64,000 nucleotides of DNA from Gemmatimonas sp. (GTDB lineage Bacteria > Gemmatimonadota > Gemmatimonadetes > Gemmatimonadales > Gemmatimonadaceae). Numbering within the stretch: position 1 is the stretch's first letter; each line of letters starts with the position of its first letter. Below, piece after piece: positions 16,301-24,175 of the stretch. The notes under the pieces were generated by a model. The model saw nothing but the letters and a program-made list of their open reading frames with translations. It was not told the DNA's origin and ran no database searches. The stretch covers positions 558,001-622,000 of the forward strand of contig JAAVWC010000001.1 in the NCBI GenBank assembly GCA_023910675.1, written 5' to 3'. The position numbers were made by a program, and so were the translations under genes.

Positions 16301-18655
16301 GTGAGCGACGTGCTGGCCCGCCTCACCACCGCCCTTGGCCAGAGCTACCGCGTCGACCGCGAGCTCGGCGCCGGCGGCATGGCCACCGTGTATCTCGCGC
16401 ACGACCTCAAGCACGAGCGCGACGTGGCCATCAAGGTGCTGCACCCGGATCTCGGGGCGGCGCTGGGTGCGGATCGGTTTCTGGCCGAGATCAAGACCAC
16501 GGCGAAGCTGCAGCATCCGCATATCCTGCCGCTGCTGGATTCTGGGGCCGCCGATGGGCTGCTCTACTACGTCATGCCGTACGTGAAGGGCGAAACACTG
16601 CGCGCGCGGCTCGAGCGTGGGCCGGTCCCGATCGCGGAGGCCGCGGAGCTGCTGCGGAATGTGCTCCAGGCGCTCCAATACGCGCACGACGCGGGGATCG
16701 TGCATCGCGACATCAAGCCGGAGAACATCCTGCTGGCGTCGGGGACGGCAGTGGTCGCCGATTTCGGCATTGCCAAGGCGCTGTCCACGTCGCGCACCCA
16801 AGCGGGGATGACCATGCTGACGCAGGCCGGCACCGCCGTCGGCACTCCGGCGTACATGGCACCCGAGCAGGCCGCTGGTGATCCGCACACCGACTTCCGC
16901 GCCGATCTGTATGCGTGGGGGATCGTCGCCTACGAAGTGCTCACCGGGGCGCACCCGCTTGCGCGCCACCTGACGCCGCAGGCGATGATCACCGCGCACA
17001 TGACCGAGGTGCCCGCGCCGCTCCACACCGCGGCGCCGACGGTGCCGCCGAATGTGGCCAGCGCAGTCGCTGCGTGCCTGGCCAAGCAGCCCGAGGCCCG
17101 GCCGCTGTCGGCCAGCGAGGCGTTGGCGCACTTCGACACGTACAGAACGCCCTCCGCGCTCCCGGCCCGTGGTGCATCGCCCGGCGGGCGCCGCCGGATC
17201 ATGGCCGCGGTGCTGCTGGTCGCCGCGAGTGTGGGCGGAGCGGCGTGGTGGTTCTCACGCGCGGCGGCAAGCACCGCACCGCGTTCGCTCGCCGTGCTGC
17301 CGTTCGACATCGGCGCCGACACGGCCAACGCCTATCTGGCCGATGGCATCAGTGCCGAGCTCACCACCAAGCTGTCCCGGGTGCCGGGGCTGGTGGTGCG
17401 CGCGTACTCCTCGAGTCACAACGTGAGCGCGAGGGAACCGCAGGCGGCGGCCAAGGCGCTGGGCGTGGCGACGGTGCTGAGTGCCACGGTGCGACGCGAC
17501 AAGGATCGCCTGCATGTGAACGCGTCACTGATTGCCGGTGACGATGCGCGCGTGCTGTGGAGCGATACGTTCGACGAGCGCAGTGCCGACCAATTCGCCC
17601 TGCAGGATCGCCTCGCCGAGTCGATTGCGCGGGCGCTCGAGATACGACTGTCGCGAGCCGACGCGCAGGCGATACGCGGGGCACGGACCGCCGACGCGAC
17701 GGCGCACGACCTCGTGCAGCGCTCCCGCTACCTGGCGGACCAGCTCGATCCGGTGTCTGCACAGCGGGCCGTGCAATACGCCGAAGACGCCATTCGGCGC
17801 GATTCGTCCTATGCGGATGCATGGTTCGCCCTGACCAATGCCTATATGCTGCAGGCGGACGACAACAAGCGCCCGGCCGATCTGCTGGCCCCCATGCGGC
17901 GGGCGGCCGAACGGGGGGCTGCCCTCGATCCACGCAGTGCTGACGGCCACGGGCTTGTAGGGACGGTCGCCGGCTGGTACACGCTCGACTCGGTCACCGC
18001 GGACCGCGAGTTGCGACGAGCGCTCGCCATCGACAGCACCAGCGGATTGGCGTTGACGTCTCTGCCGTCTCTGCTCGGAACCTCATATCCAGACAGCATG
18101 AGCCTCTGGTATGCCCGGGCATTCCGGCACAATCCGATGTCCATGATCACCCTCTATTTCGGGTCGCTCTTTCCTGAGTACCACAGGGCGCTCACGCCCG
18201 ACACGTCCGCGCTGGTGTGCGAGCGCCTGCGTCGGGCCGCTCCACCGCTTGGCGACAACTGTGAGGCCTATCGTCTCGACAAGCTTGGCAAGCGCGCCGA
18301 CGCCCGCCGGTTCCTGCGTGCGGCCGATACGACACAGTTCCCGGCCAGCGCGTGGACGTGGCGCGCGTTCGTCGCGGCGCAGCTTGGCGACTCGGCATTC
18401 GCCCGCCAGCTGCTCGTGCGGGCGATCGAAGCCGGGCGAACGCAATACGTGCGTGAGGACTTCATCGCCTGGTCCTACATCGCACTGGCCGACGTCGAGG
18501 AAGCGCGTCGGTGGACGCTGCGTGCGCTGGAGTCCCGCAGCTCCGGCGCCATGTGGGCGCGCCGCGCCTTTACCAACCGCTTCCCCGCAGAGCGGGCCGC
18601 GATTGCACAGATCGATTCGGCCTTCGCGGCCGAACGACGCAAGAGCATGCAATGA
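16301..18655 (+). CDS. Chimeric receptor-type Ser/Thr kinase with TolB-N-like domain and TPRs (kinase 4)
   Basis: A 784-residue kinase, GTG start. Residues 1–106 match the island consensus (Lys45, hinge MPYVKGETLRARLER). From there on the C-lobe belongs to a different kinase subfamily: GPVPIAEAAELLRNVLQAL, HRD at 135–137, DFG 154–156, an activation loop with TMLTQAGTAVGTPAYMAPEQ, and AYEVLTGAHPLA. The membrane segment is at about 298–318. The outer part is not a propeller: SLAVLPFDI…YLADGISAELTTKL opens a TolB-N/FlgO-like domain (about 325–450), often seen in kinases and adenylate cyclases, followed by TPR-like helices to the end. Likely a fusion of an island-type N-lobe with a foreign kinase–sensor unit. 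Confidence 0.88.
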   Translation: MSDVLARLTTALGQSYRVDRELGAGGMATVYLAHDLKHERDVAIKVLHPDLGAALGADRFLAEIKTTAKLQHPHILPLLDSGAADGLLYYVMPYVKGETLRARLERGPVPIAEAAELLRNVLQALQYAHDAGIVHRDIKPENILLASGTAVVADFGIAKALSTSRTQAGMTMLTQAGTAVGTPAYMAPEQAAGDPHTDFRADLYAWGIVAYEVLTGAHPLARHLTPQAMITAHMTEVPAPLHTAAPTVPPNVASAVAACLAKQPEARPLSASEALAHFDTYRTPSALPARGASPGGRRRIMAAVLLVAASVGGAAWWFSRAAASTAPRSLAVLPFDIGADTANAYLADGISAELTTKLSRVPGLVVRAYSSSHNVSAREPQAAAKALGVATVLSATVRRDKDRLHVNASLIAGDDARVLWSDTFDERSADQFALQDRLAESIARALEIRLSRADAQAIRGARTADATAHDLVQRSRYLADQLDPVSAQRAVQYAEDAIRRDSSYADAWFALTNAYMLQADDNKRPADLLAPMRRAAERGAALDPRSADGHGLVGTVAGWYTLDSVTADRELRRALAIDSTSGLALTSLPSLLGTSYPDSMSLWYARAFRHNPMSMITLYFGSLFPEYHRALTPDTSALVCERLRRAAPPLGDNCEAYRLDKLGKRADARRFLRAADTTQFPASAWTWRAFVAAQLGDSAFARQLLVRAIEAGRTQYVREDFIAWSYIALADVEEARRWTLRALESRSSGAMWARRAFTNRFPAERAAIAQIDSAFAAERRKSMQ

Positions 18656-18736
18656 GCAGCGTGGCCGATGGCCGCTCCGCCATGCGCGACGCGGGTTCCG
18701 CGACGCGGGTTCCGCGGCCGCTTGAAGTACGCGGCG

Positions 18737-18770
18737 CCTTACCCTAAAGTAAGGAACACTCATACTGGAG
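18737..18770 (+). promoter_or_regulatory. Operator-like inverted repeat and ribosome binding site of the 18776 module
   Basis: CCTTAC (18737–18742) and GTAAGG (18749–18754) form an inverted repeat. CATACT at 18761–18766 is a possible −10. GGAG at 18767–18770 lies 5 nt before the ATG at 18776, so this TA module, unlike the others, has a ribosome binding site. Confidence 0.45.
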
Positions 18771-18775
18771 CGGCG

Positions 18776-19012
18776 ATGAGTACGGCCACGGTGACGACGA
18801 AGGGACAGATCACCATTCCGGCCGAGGTGCGCCGCCGGCTCGGTCTGGAAACCGGGGACCGGGTAGAGTTCGTCGAAATCGAGGATGGCTTCGCCATCAA
18901 GGTCGCGAACGACGACGTCCGGGCGTTGAAGGGGTTGCTGCGAACGCCGGCGAAGCCCGTCACCTTGGCGGCAATGGAGGCCGCCATCCGACGACGTGGC
19001 GGCGCCGTGTGA
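18776..19012 (+). CDS. AbrB/MazE-type antitoxin (VapB)
   Basis: A 78-residue protein with the swapped-hairpin AbrB signature TVTTKGQITIPAEVRRRLGL followed by GDRVEFVEIEDG, which covers residues 5–40. The C-terminal part (LKGLLRTPAKPVTLAAMEAA) is the toxin-binding tail typical of AbrB-type VapB. The ATG at 18776 is preferred over upstream in-frame starts because of the GGAG ribosome binding site and because the domain begins at once. It overlaps vapC by GTGA. It likely binds the CCTTAC/GTAAGG repeat. Confidence 0.88.
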   Translation: MSTATVTTKGQITIPAEVRRRLGLETGDRVEFVEIEDGFAIKVANDDVRALKGLLRTPAKPVTLAAMEAAIRRRGGAV

Positions 19013-19395
19013 TCGGGATCGACACCAATGTGCTGGTTCGCTACATCGCGCAGGACGATCGGGCGCAGTCGGCGGCCGCCACCGCGTTCATCGAGCAGCA
19101 ATGCACCACCGAGTCGCCGGGATTCGTCGGCTTGGTGGTGGTCGTGGAGGTCGTGTGGGTGTGCCAGAGCGCCTATGGCGCCACGCGTACCGACATCGCG
19201 GAGATCGTTCGGCGCATGCTCACGAGTCGCCAGCTCCTGTTGCAGGACGCCGACGTGGTCTGGAAGGCGTTGCGCCAGTTCGCCGCGGGACGTGCCGACT
19301 TCGCGGACTGTCTCATTCACCAGAGTGCCGACAGTGCGGGCTGCTCCAAGATCGTCACGTTCGATCGCCGGTCGGGGATGACCCTGCTGCGCTGA
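19009..19395 (+). CDS. VapC-type PIN-domain ribonuclease toxin
   Basis: A 128-residue PIN domain starting GTG. It shows IGIDTNVLVRYI (Asp5), VVEVVWV (Glu near 47), RADFADCLI (Asp near 101) and IVTFDRR (Asp near 120), the full acidic set. It belongs to the VapC group normally paired with AbrB-type antitoxins, which agrees with the gene upstream. The next kinase starts 54 bp later, after a TTCGC/GCGAA inverted repeat at 19430–19449. Confidence 0.9.
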   Translation: MIGIDTNVLVRYIAQDDRAQSAAATAFIEQQCTTESPGFVGLVVVVEVVWVCQSAYGATRTDIAEIVRRMLTSRQLLLQDADVVWKALRQFAAGRADFADCLIHQSADSAGCSKIVTFDRRSGMTLLR

Positions 19396-19449
19396 GCATG
19401 CGCTCCGCCGCCACTCGCCATCCCGATTGTTCGCCTTCACTTTAGCGAA

Positions 19450-22155
19450 ATGACTTCCACGCGCGCCCGCCTCGCTTCAACTCTCCAGGACCGCTACCGC
19501 GTCGACCGCGAGCTCGGTGCCGGTGGCATGGCCACCGTGTATCTCGCGCACGACGTCAAGCACGAGCGCGACGTGGCCATCAAGGTGCTGCACCCCGATC
19601 TCGGCGCGGCGTTAGGGGCCGAGCGGTTCCTGAGCGAGATCCGCACCACGGCGCGCTTGCAGCATCCGCACATTCTGCCGCTGCTGGATTCCGGCGCGGC
19701 GGATGGGCTGCTGTACTACGTGATGCCCTACGTGCGCGGCGAGACGCTCCGCGCGCGCCTCGAGCGCGAGAAGCAACTGCCGATTGCCGACGCGGTGCGC
19801 ATTGCCCGCGAGGTGGCCGCCGCACTCGACCACGCGCACAAGCAGGGCGTCATTCACCGCGACATCAAGCCGGAGAACATTCTGCTGCAGGACGGCGCGG
19901 CGGTGGTGGCCGACTTCGGCATTGCGCTCGCCCTGCAAAGCGCCGGCGGCCAGCGCATGACGCAAACCGGGCTGTCGCTCGGCACGCCGCAGTACATGAG
20001 CCCCGAGCAGGCGATGGGCGAGCGCACCATCGATGCCCGCAGCGACATCTATGCGCTGGGCGCGGTCACGTACGAGATGCTCACCGGCGAGCCGCCGTTC
20101 ACCGGTGCGAGCACGCAGGCCATCGTGGCCAAGGTGCTCACCGAGCGCCCGGTCGCGCTTCGCACGCTGCGCGACACCGTGCCAGCTGGGGTGGAGCAGG
20201 CGGTGCTTGGCGCGCTCGCCAAGCTCCCCGCCGATCGCCCCGACACGGCGGCGGCGTTCATCGCCGCGATCGATGCGGGGGCGCGTACCACCACGTCGGA
20301 GAGCACGCGGGCGGTGCCGGTTGGGCGCCGAGCACCACGAACGGGCATGATGGTGGCGATGGCGGTCAACGTGCTGCTGGCCGCCGGCCTTGCCTGGGCG
20401 TGGTTTCGTCCGGTGGCCGAACCGCCGGTGCTGCAGCACCGATTGTGGATCGACGCAGGCCATCCCCTGGCCCCCTCACTCACCGGCGGCGTCATCGCCA
20501 TCTCGCCCGACGACCGACGTGTGGCGATGGTGCTCCGCGAGGGCAGCGGCAGCGCGGTCTGGGTCCGCAATCGCGACGCAGTGACGCCGACCCGCCTACC
20601 CGGAAGCGAATCCGTCGGGGCCGTGGCGTTCTCACCCGATGCGCGGCAGTTGGTTGGCGTGGGCGCCCCGCCGGGTGCCGACGGGGGGACGCTGGAGCTC
20701 CGCCTCCTGTCGCTCGACGGCGGGCAACCGCGCCAAGTGGCCAGGGTCGACATCGGCAACGAGGGGGTGGCGTGGGGCAGCGATGGCTGGATTTACTTCG
20801 ACGGGCTCACGGGGCGTGGCACCAACGGCATCGAGCGCATCCGCCCCGATGGGTCGGCCCGTGAGCGGTTGACCACGGTGGATACGGCCCAGGGCGAGGT
20901 GGATCATGTCTATCCGGCCCCGCTCCCCGGAGGACGCGAGCTCCTGCTCACCGTGCGCACCAAGGCCGGGCCCGTTGTGGCCGTCGTCAACCTCAGCGAC
21001 CGGAAGGTCACCCGCCTCATTGCCGGGGCCAACGCCCGCTTCCTTCGGCCAGGCTGGCTGGTGTATTCGTCGGGGCGTCTGCTGCAGGCCGTCCGGTTCG
21101 ACGTGGGCGACCGCCGCGTGACAGGCACCCCGATCATGCTGACGAATGTTGGCGGCACGCTGTCGGACGCGTCCGACATCACCATCTCCGATCGCGGCAC
21201 CCTCCTGTATCTCAGCGGCCAGCTCAACGCCCCAGGCGGTCGACCGCACTGGGTGGATCTCGCCGGCCGCGCCACGCCGCTGGACAGCACCCTGCCGGAC
21301 GCGGCTGTGACCGCCCGCCTGTCGCCGGATGGCCGTCGCTTGGTGTACGGGGTGGCGCGGCTGGACGCGCCAGGCACGGTCAGCCTCTTCGTCAAGGCGC
21401 TCCCGAATGGGGTGCCCACGCCGGTTGACATGCCGCCGGGTTACACGATCAGCGCGTCCTGGGCCGCTGACGGGAGGCATCTCCATGTGCTGTCCGACTC
21501 GAACGGTAACCTCAGCAACCTCCGGGTGTGGGTGCTGGATGCGGCGGGCGCCGAGCCGCCGCGGCAGCTACGCGGGGGAGTGGGGGTGGGGCCGGTGGAG
21601 GCGTGGCGTGATCGACTGTTCACCTTCACCGCCCGGGGCGGGATTGCGTCCACCACCTCGCAAATCGCCGCAACCCGCTCGGCCGGAGATTCGACGTTCG
21701 TCCCCCTCTTCTCCTCCAGAATCAGGGACGACATGCCCGCCGTCTCCCCCGACGGTCGCTGGATCGCCTACCACTCCTCCATGGGCAATGGGGGCGAGCG
21801 CGCATTGTGGGTGCGGCACTTTCCCGATGTCGAGGCCGGCAGCTGGATAGTGTCGATCGGTGCGGTGCAGTCGCCGGCGCTGTGGAGTCCCGACAGCCGC
21901 GTCCTCTACTTCGTGAACCAGCAGCGGCAAGTGGAAGCGGTGCGCCTCACGGAAGACCGCGGTGATGTGCAGGTGGGTGAACGGCGCACGCTGTTCGATG
22001 CCAGCGGCTACTGGATGGACCGTATGGTCGGCTGGGACATCGCTCGCGACGGCTCGCGCTTTGTGATGATGCCGTTGCCCCAGGGGGGCCGGGAGTTGCA
22101 GTTGCTGGCCATCGAGAACCTCCCCGCCCTGCTGGCGCGGAAGGCGTCACCGTGA
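19450..22155 (+). CDS. Receptor-type Ser/Thr protein kinase with C-terminal beta-propeller (kinase 5)
   Basis: A 901-residue kinase, ATG start. The catalytic domain has Lys45, Asp138 and DFG 155–157. A conserved linker (TTTSESTRAVPVGRRAPRTG) leads to one membrane segment at about 299–319. DNA from about 19489 to 20426 is nearly identical to the gene at 24176 (24213–25152), and the identity stops abruptly just after the membrane segment at AEPP. The propeller beyond that point is unrelated to that of its twin (AISPDDRRVAMV, AFSPDARQLVGV, RLSPDGRRLVYG, AVSPDGRWIAYH, LWSPDSRVLYFV). This is the clearest case of sensor exchange on a fixed kinase module. The ligand is unknown. Confidence 0.92.
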   Translation: MTSTRARLASTLQDRYRVDRELGAGGMATVYLAHDVKHERDVAIKVLHPDLGAALGAERFLSEIRTTARLQHPHILPLLDSGAADGLLYYVMPYVRGETLRARLEREKQLPIADAVRIAREVAAALDHAHKQGVIHRDIKPENILLQDGAAVVADFGIALALQSAGGQRMTQTGLSLGTPQYMSPEQAMGERTIDARSDIYALGAVTYEMLTGEPPFTGASTQAIVAKVLTERPVALRTLRDTVPAGVEQAVLGALAKLPADRPDTAAAFIAAIDAGARTTTSESTRAVPVGRRAPRTGMMVAMAVNVLLAAGLAWAWFRPVAEPPVLQHRLWIDAGHPLAPSLTGGVIAISPDDRRVAMVLREGSGSAVWVRNRDAVTPTRLPGSESVGAVAFSPDARQLVGVGAPPGADGGTLELRLLSLDGGQPRQVARVDIGNEGVAWGSDGWIYFDGLTGRGTNGIERIRPDGSARERLTTVDTAQGEVDHVYPAPLPGGRELLLTVRTKAGPVVAVVNLSDRKVTRLIAGANARFLRPGWLVYSSGRLLQAVRFDVGDRRVTGTPIMLTNVGGTLSDASDITISDRGTLLYLSGQLNAPGGRPHWVDLAGRATPLDSTLPDAAVTARLSPDGRRLVYGVARLDAPGTVSLFVKALPNGVPTPVDMPPGYTISASWAADGRHLHVLSDSNGNLSNLRVWVLDAAGAEPPRQLRGGVGVGPVEAWRDRLFTFTARGGIASTTSQIAATRSAGDSTFVPLFSSRIRDDMPAVSPDGRWIAYHSSMGNGGERALWVRHFPDVEAGSWIVSIGAVQSPALWSPDSRVLYFVNQQRQVEAVRLTEDRGDVQVGERRTLFDASGYWMDRMVGWDIARDGSRFVMMPLPQGGRELQLLAIENLPALLARKASP

Positions 22156-22261
22156 CCGACAGCTCTCCTGAACCAGCGTACGTTCGGGTTCCGTTCCCAC
22201 CTCGGCTCTCCGCCCCGCTGCTGGCCTATCGGGCGTCGCCGCGCTGCGCCAGTACGCCGCG

Positions 22262-22290
22262 TTGACGTACTGCCGTATCAGCTGTATGGT
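22262..22290 (+). promoter_or_regulatory. Promoter of the 22298 vapBC module (putative leaderless)
   Basis: TTGACG (22262–22267), 17-bp spacer, TATGGT (22285–22290), then 7 nt to the ATG at 22298. No ribosome binding site fits between. The distance mirrors the promoters at 5354, 6314, 15504 and 32341. Confidence 0.6.
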
Positions 22291-22297
22291 TATCCAT

Positions 22298-22525
22298 ATG
22301 AAGACCACGCTCAACATCGACGACACCGTGATGGACCGTCTCCGTCGCGAGTCGGCGCGGACCGGTCGGACCATGTCGGAGCTCGTCGAGACGGCGCTGC
22401 GTCAGCTCCTGCAGCGTCGGTCGGCGGTGCCGGAGCTGCCGCCGTTGCCGCACTTCGATTCGGGAGGCGCACTGGTGGACGTGGCCGATCGGGACGCGTT
22501 GTATCGCGTCATGGAGGAGCGGTAG
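22298..22525 (+). CDS. VapB-type antitoxin (ribbon–helix–helix)
   Basis: A 75-residue protein. KTTLNIDDTVMDRLRRESA and RTMSELVETALRQLL are the strand and the two helices of a ribbon–helix–helix domain. The tail (LPPLPHFDSGGALVDVADRDALY) resembles VapB tails with the conserved PLPxFxSGG motif and a final DRDALYxVMEE. I chose the ATG at 22298, which directly follows the promoter, over earlier in-frame ATGs that would lie inside it. vapC follows with no gap. Confidence 0.88.
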   Translation: MKTTLNIDDTVMDRLRRESARTGRTMSELVETALRQLLQRRSAVPELPPLPHFDSGGALVDVADRDALYRVMEER

Positions 22526-22969
22526 GTGTTCGTGGTCGACACCAATGTGCTGGTCTACGCGGCCGACGTCAGCGCGCCGGAGCATCCACGGTGCCGCGCC
22601 CTCCTCGACCGCTGGCGCGCGCAGCACGGCGCGTGGTATCTCACGTGGGGAAACTGCTACGAGTTTCTCAGAGTGGTCACGCATCCCCGCGTGCTGCGAA
22701 AGCCATGGACCGGTCCTGCCGCCGGCGAGTTTCTCGCGGCCGTGCAACAGTCGCCGGGACTGTCGATGCTCACACCGACGGATCGCCACGCCGCAGTGCT
22801 CGCGGAGGTCATGTCGACGGTGCCGATGATCACCGGCAACTTGTGGCATGACGCCGAGACGGCGGTGCTCATGCGCGAGCACGGCATCCGCCGCATCTGC
22901 ACGCGCGATACCGATTTCTCCCGATTCCCGTTCGTCGAGATCGTCGATCCGTTGACGTCCGAGCCGTGA
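22526..22969 (+). CDS. VapC-type PIN-domain ribonuclease toxin
   Basis: A 147-residue PIN domain, GTG start directly after the VapB stop. FVVDTNVLVYAAD (Asp5), WGNCYEFLRVVTHPRV (Glu near 49), NLWHDAETAVLMREHG (Asp near 112) and CTRDTDFSRF (Asp near 130) give the acidic quartet. This subgroup has the HPRVxxxPW segment in the middle. Family members act as site-specific RNases held in check by VapB. Downstream, a trace of kinase DNA (around 23006) and then a secreted protein gene follow. Confidence 0.88.
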   Translation: MFVVDTNVLVYAADVSAPEHPRCRALLDRWRAQHGAWYLTWGNCYEFLRVVTHPRVLRKPWTGPAAGEFLAAVQQSPGLSMLTPTDRHAAVLAEVMSTVPMITGNLWHDAETAVLMREHGIRRICTRDTDFSRFPFVEIVDPLTSEP

Positions 22970-23046
22970 TGCCGTGCGTTGTGGTCGTGGCTCGGCGGCG
23001 GCGGACGTGTACCTCGCGCATGTCGTCGACCACGCCCCCCATCCCG

Positions 23047-24033
23047 ATGCTCATGATGCACAACGCTCGTCGCGCCGCCGGAGCGTTGCTCCTCGGCCTG
23101 CTGTACGTCGCCGCCCCGCTCCCCGCCCAGACCACGTCGGCGTCCCGCGCCGTGATCGCGGCGCGGCAGGCCTTCAACGCCGCGATTGCGCGACGCGATC
23201 TGGACGCCATGCGTGCCGCGCTCACCCCCAGTTATCACATGCTGCTGGGGCGCAGCAGCCAGAGCCACGGGCCCGACGCCGCGACCGAGCGGTGGCGGAG
23301 CACCTTTGCCACCGACTCGCTCTACGGCTGCGTGCGCACCCCGGACAAGGTCACGGTGAACGCGCCGTGGGGGCTGGCCGACGAGGCCGGCCATTGGAGA
23401 TGCGGCTACGCCGGCGTCCCGGCCGGAGCGCCACCGGGGTACGCCACCGGGATCTACAACGGCAAGTGGCAGCGCGATGTCGGCGGTAGCTGGCGCCTGA
23501 ACGCCGAGATCTTCACGACGCGCGAGTGCGTGGGGCAATCCACGGCCTGCGTGCGCCCGGACTCGGTGCCGGCGGCGGCCGCCGGGCTATTGCCGGCCCC
23601 GGTGGCGGGGCGATCGTCGGCCGCCGCGGTGCGGGCGGCGCGGGACTGGTACAACCGCGCGATCGCCCGCCGCGACGCCAACGCGATCGCGTCACTCTTC
23701 ACCCCCGACTACCACGCGGTGTTCGGGCGCGGCGCGCACATCGAAGGCGTGGAGGCCGCGCGGGCCGACTGGATCGAAGATCCATCCTCCTGCATCCGCA
23801 CCGCCGATAGCGTCACGGTGAACGACGACTGGGGGCTCGCCCATGAACGCGGGCACTGGACGTGCCGCGCGACCGTGAACGGCGCCGTGGCGCGGCCGAG
23901 CGGGCGGTATACGGCCAAGTGGAAGCGGGACGTGTCCGGTCGGTGGCGGGTGCAGGCGGAGCTCTTCACCACGCTGCAGTGCGCCGGCGCGCCGGCCGGC
24001 TGCCGCCCCCCGGACCCGCTCCCGGAGCGCTGA
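23047..24033 (+). CDS. Secreted protein with two tandem NTF2-like (DUF4440/SnoaL-type) domains
   Basis: About 328 residues from the ATG at 23047; ATGs at 23053 and 23056 are equally possible. A signal peptide (NARRAAGALLLGLLYVAA, ending PLPAQ) leads to two homologous halves. Each begins with RAAR(D/Q)‑W/A‑F/Y‑N‑AIARRD, continues through a CxRT‑P/A‑D‑K/S‑VTVN block and GLA(D/H)E‑GHW‑C, and ends with a W‑x‑RDV‑GRWR‑xxAE‑FTT strand and a Cys pair. This is the pattern of NTF2-like folds that bind small ligands. Catalysis is not evident. The four conserved Cys per copy may form disulfides in the periplasm. It is the only non-kinase, non-TA gene inside the island. A 142-bp gap follows; TATACT at 24082–24087 is the only promoter-like element in it. 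Confidence 0.7.
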   Translation: MLMMHNARRAAGALLLGLLYVAAPLPAQTTSASRAVIAARQAFNAAIARRDLDAMRAALTPSYHMLLGRSSQSHGPDAATERWRSTFATDSLYGCVRTPDKVTVNAPWGLADEAGHWRCGYAGVPAGAPPGYATGIYNGKWQRDVGGSWRLNAEIFTTRECVGQSTACVRPDSVPAAAAGLLPAPVAGRSSAAAVRAARDWYNRAIARRDANAIASLFTPDYHAVFGRGAHIEGVEAARADWIEDPSSCIRTADSVTVNDDWGLAHERGHWTCRATVNGAVARPSGRYTAKWKRDVSGRWRVQAELFTTLQCAGAPAGCRPPDPLPER

Positions 24034-24175
24034 CGGCTCCTCACGGACGGGCGGTTCCTCGCCGACGTGGTGCGCATGCGGTATACTGCACGGTCCTTTG
24101 AGCCACCTCGATCGCCAAGCGGCATTTCGATCGGTCAGGTTCGACGAATGCCCATCAACGGCGCATCCTTGACGC

